This document shows positions 1 through 8,766 of a stretch of DNA of 64,000 bases, in pieces. Within the stretch, counting starts at the first letter, position 1, and each line of letters begins with the position of its first letter. The notes below the pieces were generated by a model. That model was given only the letters and a program-made list of their open reading frames with translations. It did no database searches and was not told where the DNA came from. Made by a program: the position numbers and the translations under genes. The stretch comes from an uncultured Flavobacteriales bacterium (GTDB lineage Bacteria > Bacteroidota > Bacteroidia > Flavobacteriales > Crocinitomicaceae), in NCBI GenBank assembly GCA_946479285.1, contig CAMLFH010000001.1:62001-126000 (forward strand), given 5' to 3'.

Positions 1-623
1 TCGACCTGCAGTTCCTTGGAATTGATAATGTATTGGCTTTGCGCGGTGATTCCATCAAAACAGAATCTACATTCAAACCGGATCCGGAAGGACATAAATA
101 CGCGGTTGAGCTGATCAACCAAATTGCAGAAATGAACAAAGGGAATTATTTGGTAGATGATATTCAATTGGCTCCAACGAATTTCTGTATCGGTGCAGCG
201 GGTTACCCGGAAAAGCATTTCGAAGCAATGAACCTGAGCACAGACTTGCATTATTTGAAAGCAAAAGTGGATGCAGGTGCGGAATATATTGTTACCCAGA
301 TGTTCTTCAACAATCAAAAGTATTTCGAGTTCGTGGATGCTTGCCGGGCTATTGGAATTACGGTTCCGATCATTCCGGGAATCAAGCCTATTACGACTTT
401 GAACCACATTTCTTTCCTTCCGAAAGTGTTCCATATTGATCTTCCGGAGGATTTGAGCAAGGACCTGATTAAGTGCAAAAGCAACAAAGAGGTTTTTGAA
501 GTAGGTGTTGCATGGGGCATCCATCAATCACAAGAATTAAAGAAAGCAAACGTACCGGTAATTCATTATTATACTATGTCGACCTCTGAAAGCGTTAAGA
601 CGATAGCAGAGAAAATATTCTAA
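1..623 (+). CDS. metF: Methylenetetrahydrofolate reductase, C-terminal part (5' end outside window)
   Basis: The open frame runs in from the left edge (first full codon at base 3) and ends at TAA 621-623, giving about 206 residues. MTHFR reduces 5,10-methylene-THF to 5-methyl-THF with FAD, supplying methyl groups for methionine synthesis. The first visible residues contain LALRGD, the conserved stretch after the N-terminal third of the barrel. Later come a TQMFF motif and IPGIKPI, both typical of this TIM-barrel family. Roughly the first third of the protein is missing at the window edge; an in-frame TTG at 33 is internal, not a start. A small secreted protein follows two bases after the stop, so the two are probably co-transcribed. 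Confidence 0.93.
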   Translation, partial: DLQFLGIDNVLALRGDSIKTESTFKPDPEGHKYAVELINQIAEMNKGNYLVDDIQLAPTNFCIGAAGYPEKHFEAMNLSTDLHYLKAKVDAGAEYIVTQMFFNNQKYFEFVDACRAIGITVPIIPGIKPITTLNHISFLPKVFHIDLPEDLSKDLIKCKSNKEVFEVGVAWGIHQSQELKKANVPVIHYYTMSTSESVKTIAEKIF

Positions 624-625
624 CT

Positions 626-1171
626 ATGAAAAAATCACTTTTAAGCCTCCTTTTTTTAAGCGTAAGCCTTGTTGGGCTTTCCCAGGCAAAGTTTCCACCC
701 TTGAAGCTGACCAATGCTTTAGTTGTTAGTCATTTGAACAAAGAAGCAGACCAGTTTTCTTTGGAAATTGCAATCTCGGATGTTCTTTCAAAATCAAACG
801 TTAAGAATACCGTTGCATTGAACGTATTGAAAGCTGGTGGAGATCCGCAGGTTTTAATGACAGATTCTCTGACACAGATATTAAAAGGAAAAGGGATCAA
901 TACCTTGATGCTGGTTTCAGTGCGCGGTTTTGACAACCGATTCAGAGCATCAAGCGGGAATATGACGCTGGCGGAAGATCTGGCGGCTGATAACCTGTTT
1001 CCAATTTACAAAGAAGATATCGTTTCCGTAACCTTTGAGTTCCATTTCTACAGAGACGGAAAATTGGTTTATACCGATTTGTTGAAGATCGGCGGAGCCG
1101 GCTCACGTGATAAGGTCTTGAAAAAATTACGCAAGAAATTGGCAAAAAAGGTTGAAAAAGACTGGAAGTAA
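626..1171 (+). CDS. Secreted hypothetical protein, 181 aa
   Basis: The protein starts with a signal peptide (MKKSLL, then a hydrophobic run, cleavage likely after GLSQA near residue 21). No lipobox cysteine is visible, so it is probably periplasmic or outer-membrane associated. The mature part is mixed alpha/beta and ends in a very basic lysine-rich tail (residues about 160-181). I do not recognise a family. It begins two bases after metF and is followed by a strong hairpin shared with the convergent gene, so it looks like the last gene of the metF transcript. Nothing in the sequence ties it to folate metabolism. Confidence 0.8.
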   Translation: MKKSLLSLLFLSVSLVGLSQAKFPPLKLTNALVVSHLNKEADQFSLEIAISDVLSKSNVKNTVALNVLKAGGDPQVLMTDSLTQILKGKGINTLMLVSVRGFDNRFRASSGNMTLAEDLAADNLFPIYKEDIVSVTFEFHFYRDGKLVYTDLLKIGGAGSRDKVLKKLRKKLAKKVEKDWK

Positions 1172-1191
1172 AAAACCTAAAAGTTTTTTTT

Positions 1192-1232
1192 AAAAGGTGG
1201 CTTTTCCGAAACTCGGATTAAGCCACCTTTTT
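1192..1232. terminator. Bidirectional intrinsic terminator between convergent genes
   Basis: A 12-bp stem (AAAAGGTGGCTT at 1192-1203 with AAGCCACCTTTT from 1220) has a 16-nt loop and is flanked by A and T runs, so it can terminate both the rightward metF transcript and the leftward lipoprotein gene. Confidence 0.8.
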
Positions 1233-1234
1233 AG

Positions 1235-1786
1235 TTACTTATAAAAAGTCAAAGTTCCCGTCAGGGCGCCATTATTGGCAAACGCTCCAACATTTCCGCT
1301 GGTGAAAAAACCAGGATTTGTTTCTGGATAAAGCGTGATTCCGGCAAGATTTACGGTAATTTTATTTCCGGTTACCACCATTGTTAAAGTACCTGAAGCT
1401 GTTGTGGAATGCCACTCGGTAAGCGTATCTCCATTTATTTCGGTAATGTTCATAGTGATATGTGCCGGGTCAGTGTCGGATCCATCCTCTACTAAAGTAT
1501 AACTTGTTGTCTGAGCCGGAAGTTCCGAAATATTAAAGAATGTGGAGAAAGTTCTGAGGTTGTTCGAAGAATGGTTTGCTCCGATGTAATTTGTTCCTGC
1601 TGCCGTTGCCCATCCACATGGCCCGTTTAATTGGTAGACTTCACCAGCTGGCATTGTCAGTGTAATAGCTGCATGGCCCTCTTCTGTGACTGGTGTTGGA
1701 GTTGGATTCGAAGTTGGTTTCTTTTCGTCTTTTTTGCAAGACATCAGGAGTCCGGCTGAGAATGCGATAAAAATAAGGAATTTCAT
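1235..1786 (-). CDS. Lipoprotein of unknown function, 183 aa
   Basis: The N-terminus is a lipoprotein signal (MKFLIFIAFSAG, lipobox LMSC with Cys17) followed by KKDEKK and a Thr/Pro linker (residues about 24-36), a common layout for Bacteroidota surface lipoproteins. The remaining roughly 145 residues are rich in Thr, Gly and Asn and look like a beta-sandwich. No catalytic motif is seen and I cannot name a family. The gene stands alone on the minus strand, facing metF and its partner across a shared terminator. Confidence 0.75.
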   Translation of the reverse strand: MKFLIFIAFSAGLLMSCKKDEKKPTSNPTPTPVTEEGHAAITLTMPAGEVYQLNGPCGWATAAGTNYIGANHSSNNLRTFSTFFNISELPAQTTSYTLVEDGSDTDPAHITMNITEINGDTLTEWHSTTASGTLTMVVTGNKITVNLAGITLYPETNPGFFTSGNVGAFANNGALTGTLTFYK

Positions 1787-1912
1787 AATTTGAGAATTTT
1801 ATTGATTACTACTACTATACAAAAGTCGTACTTCAGCTAACGAAGATCAACGGCGAATAGACGAACAACACGATTAATAGACAAACAGCAGGAAAATGTG
1901 CTGATTTTCAAC

Positions 1913-1920
1913 TAAATTTG
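1913..1920 (+). promoter_or_regulatory. Candidate -7 element (TAnnTTTG)
   Basis: TAAATTTG matches the Bacteroidota -7 consensus and lies 17 nt before the LytTR regulator ATG at 1938. No clear TTG is seen at the -33 position. Confidence 0.4.
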
Positions 1921-1937
1921 GTTAAAACCGCTTCGTG

Positions 1938-2639
1938 ATGAAATTGAACTGTGTTGTTGTGGATGATGATGAGTTGGACAGATTAATGGTGCTTTCCTGC
2001 CTGAGGAATTATCCGGAAATCCAGGTGCTTGAAGTATTTGGTTCTCCATTGGAAGCATTGGATTTTCTGAAGGAGAATCCGGTCGACATTCTATTTCTGG
2101 ATATTGATATGCCTGAAATGAGCGGCATTGAGCTGCGGAAACAAATTGCTCAATCAGCTATTTGCATTTTCATCACCTCACATCCGGAGCACGCGGTGGA
2201 AAGTTTTGAAGTGGATACTCTTGATTTTTTGATTAAACCGCTCAAAGCAGATCGTTTCAAGCTCACCATCGAACGCATTCGGGACTATTTGGAGATCCGC
2301 CAGAAAGCCGCACTCTTAGAATCAAGTTTAGGTGGGGATATGATTGTGGTGAAAGAAGGCCATACCCAAACTAAAATCAAGCTGCATTCTATTTATTCCC
2401 TTCAGGCAATGAAGGATTACACACTTATTTTCACCACTGATAAGCGCCATTGTGTGCTGGGTTCTTTAGGGAATTTATTGAAGGAAACAGAATTTCAGTC
2501 CTTCGCACGGATCCATAGAAGTTACGCCGTAAATCCAATTTATATTGAAAGTGTTACATCACAGGAAGTGATTTTGAAAAACGAACAGATTCTTCCTCTT
2601 GGGAGAGGTTACAAAGAAACCCTGAACCTGCTTTCATGA
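1938..2639 (+). CDS. LytTR-family response regulator, 233 aa
   Basis: The receiver domain (residues about 1-120) carries the acidic pocket in VVVDDDELD, the phospho-acceptor aspartate in FLDIDMP and the conserved lysine in LIKPL. A LytTR DNA-binding domain follows (residues about 130-233) with the typical ARIHRSYAVNP segment. It would switch target promoters on phosphorylation by the partner kinase. ATG 1938 is preferred over the adjacent GTG 1935 because the receiver strand starts directly after it. The last four bases (ATGA) overlap the start of the histidine kinase gene, so the two are translationally coupled. Confidence 0.93.
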   Translation: MKLNCVVVDDDELDRLMVLSCLRNYPEIQVLEVFGSPLEALDFLKENPVDILFLDIDMPEMSGIELRKQIAQSAICIFITSHPEHAVESFEVDTLDFLIKPLKADRFKLTIERIRDYLEIRQKAALLESSLGGDMIVVKEGHTQTKIKLHSIYSLQAMKDYTLIFTTDKRHCVLGSLGNLLKETEFQSFARIHRSYAVNPIYIESVTSQEVILKNEQILPLGRGYKETLNLLS

Positions 2640-4747
2640 TGCGCTTGCTGCCCCTTTTATTCCTATTGGGCGTTGGGTTTGCTTATGGGCAAAAGGCACC
2701 GGACTTAACGAAATTTTCAACCAAAAAAGAACGTTTACATGCCTGGGCGCAATATTGTGATGCGCTGATTGCCAAGGAAGAATACTCCAAACTTCGAACG
2801 GCTGGGAAAAGAGGGCTTGGCATGACGAATGAATCGGATTATGAATACCTTTCCTTGTTTTCATTTTACACGGGAATAACCTTCAATTATGGAGTGGAAA
2901 CAGATTCTGCAGTATTTTATATGGAGAAATCCGAAAAATTTGCCCGGAAAGCACAAAACTCCAAACGCACCATCGAAGCATTATATCAATTGCATTATAT
3001 CTATGGGGCATATGGCAAAACCGAAAAAAGAGAACGCGTCATTGCAGCCTTTGAAGAAATCAGTGATACAACCCTTGATCTGAAATCAAAAGCGGAAATC
3101 TATTCCGTAATTGGTGATTATTATATGAATTTAGGGCAATATGAAACCGGTTTATCGAACATGTTGAATGGTATTAAGGCCCGAAGGTTGGTTTTGTCGA
3201 AAGGAAACGCAACAGATTCTACCAACTTAGGTGTTCAATTAATTGTTGTTGGTGAGTTGTATATCGGACTGAAAAAATATGATTTAGCCATCGACTATCT
3301 GACGGAAAGCACTGCTTTTGTGAAAGATTATAAGGCAGCAACAGCACATATCTACAAAGATTTCATCGAATGTTATTGTGCCAAAAAACAAATTAGGAAG
3401 GCCAGAAATGCCTATTCGGATCTGCAGAAATTGGTGAAGAATGAAACTGAAATCACGTGTTGGTCCATCCTGATAGAAGGTGATTTGATTTTGTCGAAAT
3501 ATTACAATGATCAAAAGGATAAGGAAAATGCACTTTTCTTCGCCAACCATGCTAAAGAGTTAGCTCCAAGGTATGCAGATGCATTTTTGAAAGCCCAGAT
3601 TGATGTGACACTCGGATTGATCTATCTCAAGCAAAAGGAGTATGCCAAAGCGTTGGTGTTTCTAAAGGCTGCTGAGCCAACAACTGCTGAAGATGATCCG
3701 GAGTTGAATGCACAGTTGAACCAAGCTCTTGCCGAAACCTATAGTGGTTTGGGGGAATGGAAGCAAGCCTTCCATTATCAAAAGGAATATGCAAAACTTC
3801 AGGACCATTTAGCTGTTGAAAAATCGAAAAAGAACCTCGCAGAAATGGAAGCACGTTATCAAAATGAGCGCAAACAGAGTGAGATCAATAAATTATCGGC
3901 AAGAGATACGATCAATCAATTAAAGATCGAAGAAGCAAGTCAACAACGCCTTTATTTACTCTTAGTAATTGCTGCTGTTTTGATAATCGGGATCCTGTTT
4001 TTTGTACAAAGCAGAAACCGCAAACAACATAATTTACAATTGCAGTTACTGAATGAGGAATTGAAGAAAATGGATGCAAATAAAACCCGTTTCTTCAGTA
4101 TTATCAATCACGATTTGCGGAGTCCTGTTGCCAACCTGATTCACTTCCTGCAGCTGCAAAAAGAAAGTCCGGATTTATTGGACGAAGCAACCCGGAAGCG
4201 TCTTGAAAATAAGACCATGGAAGGTGCTGAAAATCTATTGCGGTCCATGGAAGATATGCTCCTGTGGAGTAAGGGGCAAATGCAGCAATTTAAACCTACA
4301 CTGGAAAAATTAAGAATCGGGGAGGTTTTTTCTGAACTGGAAATCTACTTTAGGCAAGACTCGGAAATAAGATTATTGGTCGATAAGAGAAGCGATGTCA
4401 TTCTTTTCACAGACCGTAATTACCTGCTCACCATTTTGAGAAACCTGACTTCAAACGCTATCAAAGCTTTGGATCAAGTGGAAACACCAACCATTCATTG
4501 GACAGTTGCTGAAACGGGGATTTCCACTGTTTTAACCATTGAGGATAACGGTACCGGAGCTGAAAAGAGTCGTTTCAAAGCCTTGTATGATTCTTCTGAA
4601 GTTGTTGGAATAAAAACAGGTTTGGGATTACACCTGATTCGCGATCTGGCACAAGCAATTGATTGTAAAGTCGAAGTGAATACAGAAGGAGTTTCCGGAA
4701 CAAAAATCTCTTTGATCTTCTCCAATTCCGGTCGTTCGTCTATTTAA
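2636..4747 (+). CDS. TPR-containing sensor histidine kinase, 703 aa
   Basis: A signal peptide (MMRLLPLLFLLGVGFAYG) leads into a periplasmic stretch of TPR-like helices (residues about 30-400). A coiled coil and one membrane helix (YLLLVIAAVLIIGILFF, about 440-456) follow, then a cytoplasmic kinase. The H-box is FFSIINHDLRSP, the N-box NLTSNAIKAL, and the glycine boxes are EDNGTG and TGLGLHL. This is HisKA/HATPase_c architecture, not the LytS (PF06580) type that usually pairs with LytTR regulators. The gene overlaps its regulator by four bases. The signal sensed by the TPR domain is unknown. Confidence 0.92.
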   Translation: MMRLLPLLFLLGVGFAYGQKAPDLTKFSTKKERLHAWAQYCDALIAKEEYSKLRTAGKRGLGMTNESDYEYLSLFSFYTGITFNYGVETDSAVFYMEKSEKFARKAQNSKRTIEALYQLHYIYGAYGKTEKRERVIAAFEEISDTTLDLKSKAEIYSVIGDYYMNLGQYETGLSNMLNGIKARRLVLSKGNATDSTNLGVQLIVVGELYIGLKKYDLAIDYLTESTAFVKDYKAATAHIYKDFIECYCAKKQIRKARNAYSDLQKLVKNETEITCWSILIEGDLILSKYYNDQKDKENALFFANHAKELAPRYADAFLKAQIDVTLGLIYLKQKEYAKALVFLKAAEPTTAEDDPELNAQLNQALAETYSGLGEWKQAFHYQKEYAKLQDHLAVEKSKKNLAEMEARYQNERKQSEINKLSARDTINQLKIEEASQQRLYLLLVIAAVLIIGILFFVQSRNRKQHNLQLQLLNEELKKMDANKTRFFSIINHDLRSPVANLIHFLQLQKESPDLLDEATRKRLENKTMEGAENLLRSMEDMLLWSKGQMQQFKPTLEKLRIGEVFSELEIYFRQDSEIRLLVDKRSDVILFTDRNYLLTILRNLTSNAIKALDQVETPTIHWTVAETGISTVLTIEDNGTGAEKSRFKALYDSSEVVGIKTGLGLHLIRDLAQAIDCKVEVNTEGVSGTKISLIFSNSGRSSI

Positions 4748-4820
4748 ATGGTCGTTTGGCGATTCGTGTTCAATTCATCTCATAAACTGATCCACCTTTG
4801 TTTCATAAATCACAGTTATT

Positions 4821-5336
4821 ATGAAGCAAGAAAGCAGAATCATTACATTTATTATTATCGGACTTGGAGTGGCTTTTGGTCTTACCCTCAGCTCTTGTAA
4901 AAAAGCAGAGACCGGCCCGACAGGAAAAAACGGGGCAGACGGAAACGCAAATGTGTACAGCACAGGTCCGGTGAATTTAGATTCTCTTTGGGTATACAAT
5001 TCCGGAGATGATTTCTATTTGGCAACCTTAACATCATCTGCAATCACCCAGGAAGTAGTAGATAACGGGCTTGTTATGGCTTATCTGAAATTCGGAAATA
5101 CCGGATGGTTTGCTTTACCTATTTCAAACTTATTTGTTCCGGACGATGTCTTTGCTTTTGAAATTGCAGCCGGGCAAGTAAAATTTCACTACCTGGATAA
5201 CAATGGTTCAACAACGACGGCAGACGTAAGTAACTTCGGGATTTTAGTTAGAGTGGTTATTATTCCTGCTCAACTTAAAAAACCGAATGTTGACCACTTG
5301 AATTACAATGAAGTAACAGCGGCTTATAACCTATAA
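4821..5336 (+). CDS. Lipoprotein with short collagen-like segment, 171 aa
   Basis: The lipobox is LSSC after a hydrophobic signal (Cys26), followed by a short run of Gly-X-Y triplets (GPTGKNGADGN, residues about 32-43). The rest is a globular beta-rich domain. Its C-terminus (KPNVDHLNYNEVTAAYNL) matches the end of the next gene product, so the two are tandem paralogs. Function is unknown; the layout suggests a cell-surface-exposed protein on a stiff stalk. The next gene starts 10 bases downstream. Confidence 0.8.
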   Translation: MKQESRIITFIIIGLGVAFGLTLSSCKKAETGPTGKNGADGNANVYSTGPVNLDSLWVYNSGDDFYLATLTSSAITQEVVDNGLVMAYLKFGNTGWFALPISNLFVPDDVFAFEIAAGQVKFHYLDNNGSTTTADVSNFGILVRVVIIPAQLKKPNVDHLNYNEVTAAYNL

Positions 5337-5346
5337 ATAAAGCGAT

Positions 5347-5883
5347 ATGAAACAGATAATCCGATCAATCACCACGGCAGCAATTTTGACATTGCTTGTT
5401 ACTTTGACATTCAGCTCCTGTAAAAAAGTAGAGAAGGGACCTGCAGGACCTGCTGGTCCACCGGGAGCTACCGGGGCAACCGGAAATACAGGCGCAACAG
5501 GAGAAAGCGGACCGGAAGCAAAAACATACAATGTGCAGTTTACGTATGGTGCAGGCGAAACCTACAGAGAATTTTATGGCGTAACGGATTATGAACCCAA
5601 TGATGCACTCTTAATGTATCTTGTCTATGAGGGTGCAGGCGGCGGAACTTATTGCACTCCCATTTCGGCAACCATCTATGGAATTGATTACTTGACTGTC
5701 TATTTAGAGAATAGCGGAGTGGTTTCGTTCAGTACGTTTGCGGCCGGAACATATTCCAGCCCATGGTCTTCTGATGAGATTGTACGTTACAAGATCGTCC
5801 ACATTAAAAGCAGCGGGTTGGTGAAACATCCGGATGTAGATCTAAGCAATTATGAAGAAGTAAAAGCAGCCTATAATTTGTAA
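5347..5883 (+). CDS. Collagen-like lipoprotein, 178 aa
   Basis: A signal peptide with lipobox FSSC (Cys26) is followed by about nine Gly-X-Y triplets (residues about 31-57, including GPAGPAGPPG), long enough to form a short collagen-type triple helix. The globular remainder ends in VDLSNYEEVKAAYNL, paralogous to the upstream gene. Bacterial collagen-like triplets usually form trimeric stalks displaying a head domain; applying that here is inference. It is the second gene of a tandem pair and is followed by a weak hairpin (GGTTCGA/TCGAACC, about 5909-5933). Confidence 0.83.
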   Translation: MKQIIRSITTAAILTLLVTLTFSSCKKVEKGPAGPAGPPGATGATGNTGATGESGPEAKTYNVQFTYGAGETYREFYGVTDYEPNDALLMYLVYEGAGGGTYCTPISATIYGIDYLTVYLENSGVVSFSTFAAGTYSSPWSSDEIVRYKIVHIKSSGLVKHPDVDLSNYEEVKAAYNL

Positions 5884-5920
5884 GAAGCGTTGATGCATCT
5901 GAAGCAAGGGTTCGATCTGT

Positions 5921-6493
5921 CTATTTCGAACCTTTTGCTAGTTTATTTTTTGCTAATTCCAATGCTGACTGCACTAGTTCATTCCCCGGATCCTGGATGA
6001 GGTAATAGTCAAAATCAGTTAAGGCATTTACATATTGCCCTGTTTTCAGGTAAGATAAACCACGTTTTTCGTAGAGTTCAATATCGTATTTGGAATACGG
6101 CGCAGCCAATGAAAACAAACGAATGGCTTCCTGGAATTCTCCCTTTTCAAAAGCTTCCATGGCTTCTTGTTTCAAGGTCATAAATCCGGATTCGCGAGCT
6201 GCTTTTGCTGTTTTGATCTTTAGAAACTGGGTGATTTCCTGCAATTGATTTTCGGTAATGGCTGCTTTCCCAATCTCAACCAATTCATCAAACTCCTCGT
6301 CAAATTCAGAACAGGCACTCTTCACATCGAATTGGTAGAACTTCTCCATGGAAGGAACATTGGTAGTTGACCAAAAAGTTTGCACCAGGATTTGGTTCGG
6401 TGAAAATTTCAATAATTGAAACAAGTAATACAACGAATCTTTACGAAAGTAAAAGTACGTTCCGATTGGTAATATTTCCAGGGCAGATTTCAT
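5921..6493 (-). CDS. Cytoplasmic protein with TPR motifs, 190 aa
   Basis: There is no signal peptide. The C-terminal half contains two TPR-like helical pairs (residues about 115-180, for example AFEKGEFQEAIRLFSLA and YLKTGQYVNALTDFDYYL). The N-terminal half is a small alpha/beta region starting MKSALEILPIGTYFYFRK. It is probably a protein-interaction adaptor with no enzymatic signature. It lies 18 bp downstream of the outer-membrane protein gene on the same strand, so they likely share a transcript. Confidence 0.75.
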   Translation of the reverse strand: MKSALEILPIGTYFYFRKDSLYYLFQLLKFSPNQILVQTFWSTTNVPSMEKFYQFDVKSACSEFDEEFDELVEIGKAAITENQLQEITQFLKIKTAKAARESGFMTLKQEAMEAFEKGEFQEAIRLFSLAAPYSKYDIELYEKRGLSYLKTGQYVNALTDFDYYLIQDPGNELVQSALELAKNKLAKGSK

Positions 6494-6511
6494 AGCGGAA
6501 AGATACTAAAA

Positions 6512-7144
6512 TCAGAAACCTCTTCCAATTCTTGTGCCGATTGAAACTCCGAAATAATGAAACCGTTCATAGGATTGATAGTAGTAAGAGCTTGTGCGAG
6601 TATCTTTCCGGGTGCCATATTCAATGCCCATAGCAAATCGGCTAATATTGAACTTGATTTCATAAACAACACCCAAACCGAATTCGCCAATGCCACTGGA
6701 AAGTTGTCCGTTGAAAATATATGCAACGTGAACACCCGGTTCCATGGAAGCCCTTTCATTGAACTTAATGTGTTTGACTAAACCTAGTTGCGGTGGAATA
6801 ATATGGAGGTAAGAATTACCAAAGTCTGAAGTAATACCAATGCGGAGGTAGGTAAGACGAATAATCATCGGATGATCTCCTTTTCCAAGGTAAAAGTTGT
6901 TCCCAACCCGGATGCTGGTAATAATTCCGTATTCATCTTGTGGGTTTGTACCGTGGTCACGCATAATCCCCGCTCCAAGAATACCATCGAAAAAAAACCG
7001 GTTCAATCCACGGGATGCCAGCTTAGAGTCTTCCTTTCGGGGAGAGTTTTCAACTTTTTGATTCTCGTATCTTCTTTGAAGATCTCCGGCTTGAGAAAGA
7101 GCGTTCAGACTGCAGATCAAGCTGAATAAAAGAATCGTTTTCAT
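6512..7144 (-). CDS. Outer-membrane beta-barrel-like protein, 210 aa
   Basis: A signal peptide (MKTILLFSLICSLNALSQA) is followed by alternating hydrophobic/polar strands with many Gly and aromatic residues, ending in an amphipathic strand (FHYFGVSIGTRIGRGF) with terminal Phe. This pattern is typical of small outer-membrane beta-barrels in Bacteroidota. The ligand or role is unknown. It is the first gene of a probable two-gene unit with the TPR protein. Confidence 0.7.
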   Translation of the reverse strand: MKTILLFSLICSLNALSQAGDLQRRYENQKVENSPRKEDSKLASRGLNRFFFDGILGAGIMRDHGTNPQDEYGIITSIRVGNNFYLGKGDHPMIIRLTYLRIGITSDFGNSYLHIIPPQLGLVKHIKFNERASMEPGVHVAYIFNGQLSSGIGEFGLGVVYEIKFNISRFAMGIEYGTRKDTRTSSYYYQSYERFHYFGVSIGTRIGRGF

Positions 7145-7184
7145 GTTAATTTTGGTTGAAAGGTTTCAGCCAATATAGTAAAGA

Positions 7185-8489
7185 TCAATTCATGATCCTA
7201 TCCAAAGCAGAGATAAATTTCTGTGCCGCCGTTTCTAATATTTCATCAGTATGCGCCTGAGAAATGAAACCAACTTCGTATCCGCTTGGACCCATGTAGA
7301 ATCCTTCTTCCAATAATGCACGGTGCAGATGTTTGAAGCCTGTCATATCCGGATTGATCTCTTCAGCTGAGCGAATGTGTTTCGAATTATCAAAGGAAAT
7401 CCAGAAAATGGATCCGATGGTTACTAATTCGAATGCGTACCCTTTTGCTTTTGCGTGTGAGTTGATCCGGTCGGTAAACAAACGAGTTCTGCGTTCCTGG
7501 TCTTCATAGAATCCGGGTTTGCTTAATTCGGTCAGTTGCGCAAGTCCTGCTGCCATTGCAACCGGGTTTCCGGACAATGTTCCTGCCTGATAAACCGGTC
7601 CGTCGGGAGCTACACAAGCCATGATTTCGGTTTTGGCGCCGTAAGCTCCCACAGGCAAACCACCACCGATGATTTTTCCGTAAGTCACCAGATCCGGAGT
7701 AATTCCATAGTATTCGGCAGCACCTGAAAATGCCACGCGGAAACCAGAAATAACCTCGTCGAAGAACAACAGTGAGCCGTATTTTGTACAGGTTTCACGC
7801 AGTTCTTTCAGGAACTCCAGTTCTTGCAATAACAAACCGTTATTTGCAGGGATAGGTTCAATAATCACGCAGGCAATTTCTTTCCCGAATTCTTCAAAAC
7901 ACGTTTGCAAAGCTTTCGAATCATTCAAAGGAAGAACCAGTGTTTCATTTGCAAAAGCTTCCGGAACTCCTGCGCTGGAAGTGTTTCCGAAAGTGACCAA
8001 ACCTGAACCGGCTTTTACCAATAAGGAATCACTGTGACCGTGGTAACAACCTTCGAATTTTACGATCTTATTTCTTCCGGTATAACCTCTTGCCAGGCGA
8101 AGTGCCGACATTACAGCTTCGGTACCTGAACTTGTAAAACGGATTTTATCAATGAACGGATTTTTTGAAAGGATCAGCTCTGCCAGTTGGTTCTCCAAGC
8201 GCGTTGGTGCTCCGAAACTTGCACCATTTCCTAGAGCGGCAACAATTCCCGCATATACTTTCGGATGATTGTGGCCTAAGATCAATGGCCCCCAGCTTCC
8301 GCAAAAATCAATGAACTCATTATCATCTTCGTCCCAAATGAAAGCACCGTCTCCTTTTTTGATGAATAAAGGAGAGCCTTCAACAGATTTAAATGCTCTG
8401 ACCGGCGAATTCACTCCTCCCGGGAAGTAATTTTTCGCCTTTTCGTAAAGTGCTTCGGAGTTTGATCTGTTGAGTTTATTTGCTGCCAT
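7185..8489 (-). CDS. hemL: Glutamate-1-semialdehyde 2,1-aminomutase
   Basis: This PLP enzyme converts glutamate-1-semialdehyde to 5-aminolevulinate, the C5 entry to heme synthesis. Starting at ATG 8489 gives 434 aa, the usual family length. An in-frame upstream extension to 8726 would add 79 non-conserved residues across the repeat and promoter region, so it is rejected. Visible motifs are FPGGVNSPVRAF, SSGTEAVMSALR (phosphate binding), CYHGHSD, FDEVISGFR and the Schiff-base lysine in TYGKIIGGG (Lys272). No other heme gene is adjacent; kynU diverges from it. A TAATTTTG box lies 25 bp upstream. Confidence 0.97.
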   Translation of the reverse strand: MAANKLNRSNSEALYEKAKNYFPGGVNSPVRAFKSVEGSPLFIKKGDGAFIWDEDDNEFIDFCGSWGPLILGHNHPKVYAGIVAALGNGASFGAPTRLENQLAELILSKNPFIDKIRFTSSGTEAVMSALRLARGYTGRNKIVKFEGCYHGHSDSLLVKAGSGLVTFGNTSSAGVPEAFANETLVLPLNDSKALQTCFEEFGKEIACVIIEPIPANNGLLLQELEFLKELRETCTKYGSLLFFDEVISGFRVAFSGAAEYYGITPDLVTYGKIIGGGLPVGAYGAKTEIMACVAPDGPVYQAGTLSGNPVAMAAGLAQLTELSKPGFYEDQERRTRLFTDRINSHAKAKGYAFELVTIGSIFWISFDNSKHIRSAEEINPDMTGFKHLHRALLEEGFYMGPSGYEVGFISQAHTDEILETAAQKFISALDRIMN

Positions 8490-8513
8490 TGCGCCGTCGA
8501 TTTTAGTTTGGTG

Positions 8514-8521
8514 CAAAATTA
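8514..8521 (-). promoter_or_regulatory. Candidate hemL -7 element
   Basis: Read leftward this is TAATTTTG, a full TAnnTTTG match, 24 nt before the hemL ATG at 8489. No good TTG lies at the expected -33 distance. Confidence 0.4.
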
Positions 8522-8576
8522 CGAATTCGATTGGAAGGCTCGACCGAAAAGAGATGGAATTTCCAAAGGAATGATA

Positions 8577-8642
8577 AACCGCAAAGAGTGGAAGAGCGCA
8601 AAGGGATTCAGGAAAATTTGCGCACTTTTTTTCTTTACGGTT
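8577..8642. repeat. Imperfect inverted repeat (AACCGnAAAGA...GCGCAAA family)
   Basis: Two 26-nt arms (8577-8602 and 8617-8642) are inverted copies with 20 of 26 positions identical, separated by 14 nt. Both outer ends read AACCG-n-AAAGA and both inner ends GCGCAAA. The same pattern recurs near 10.1-10.6 kb and 61.5 kb. It sits between divergent hemL and kynU and codes for nothing recognisable. Confidence 0.65.
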
Positions 8643-8714
8643 AAATTTTGAGAGAATGAAGTGCTGTGCAGGGTTGTTTGTTGATGCGGAGGTTAAAAAA
8701 AGGGGAAGTTTGGT

Positions 8715-8722
8715 TATATTTG
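8715..8722 (+). promoter_or_regulatory. Candidate kynU -7 element
   Basis: TATATTTG fits TAnnTTTG and lies 44 nt before the kynU ATG, leaving a leader of about 40 nt. Confidence 0.4.
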
Positions 8723-8766
8723 ACACAGTTTTTTACCCGTTCCCAATAGAACAATCGATATATCAG

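Noticed and set aside
4821..5883. Collagen triplets as phage tail protein
   Set aside because: Both proteins are lipoproteins by signal, with no phage genes nearby.
8490..8726. Upstream extension of hemL to 8726
   Set aside because: The extra 79 residues are not HemL-like and run across the inverted repeat and the promoter box; ATG 8489 gives the family length.
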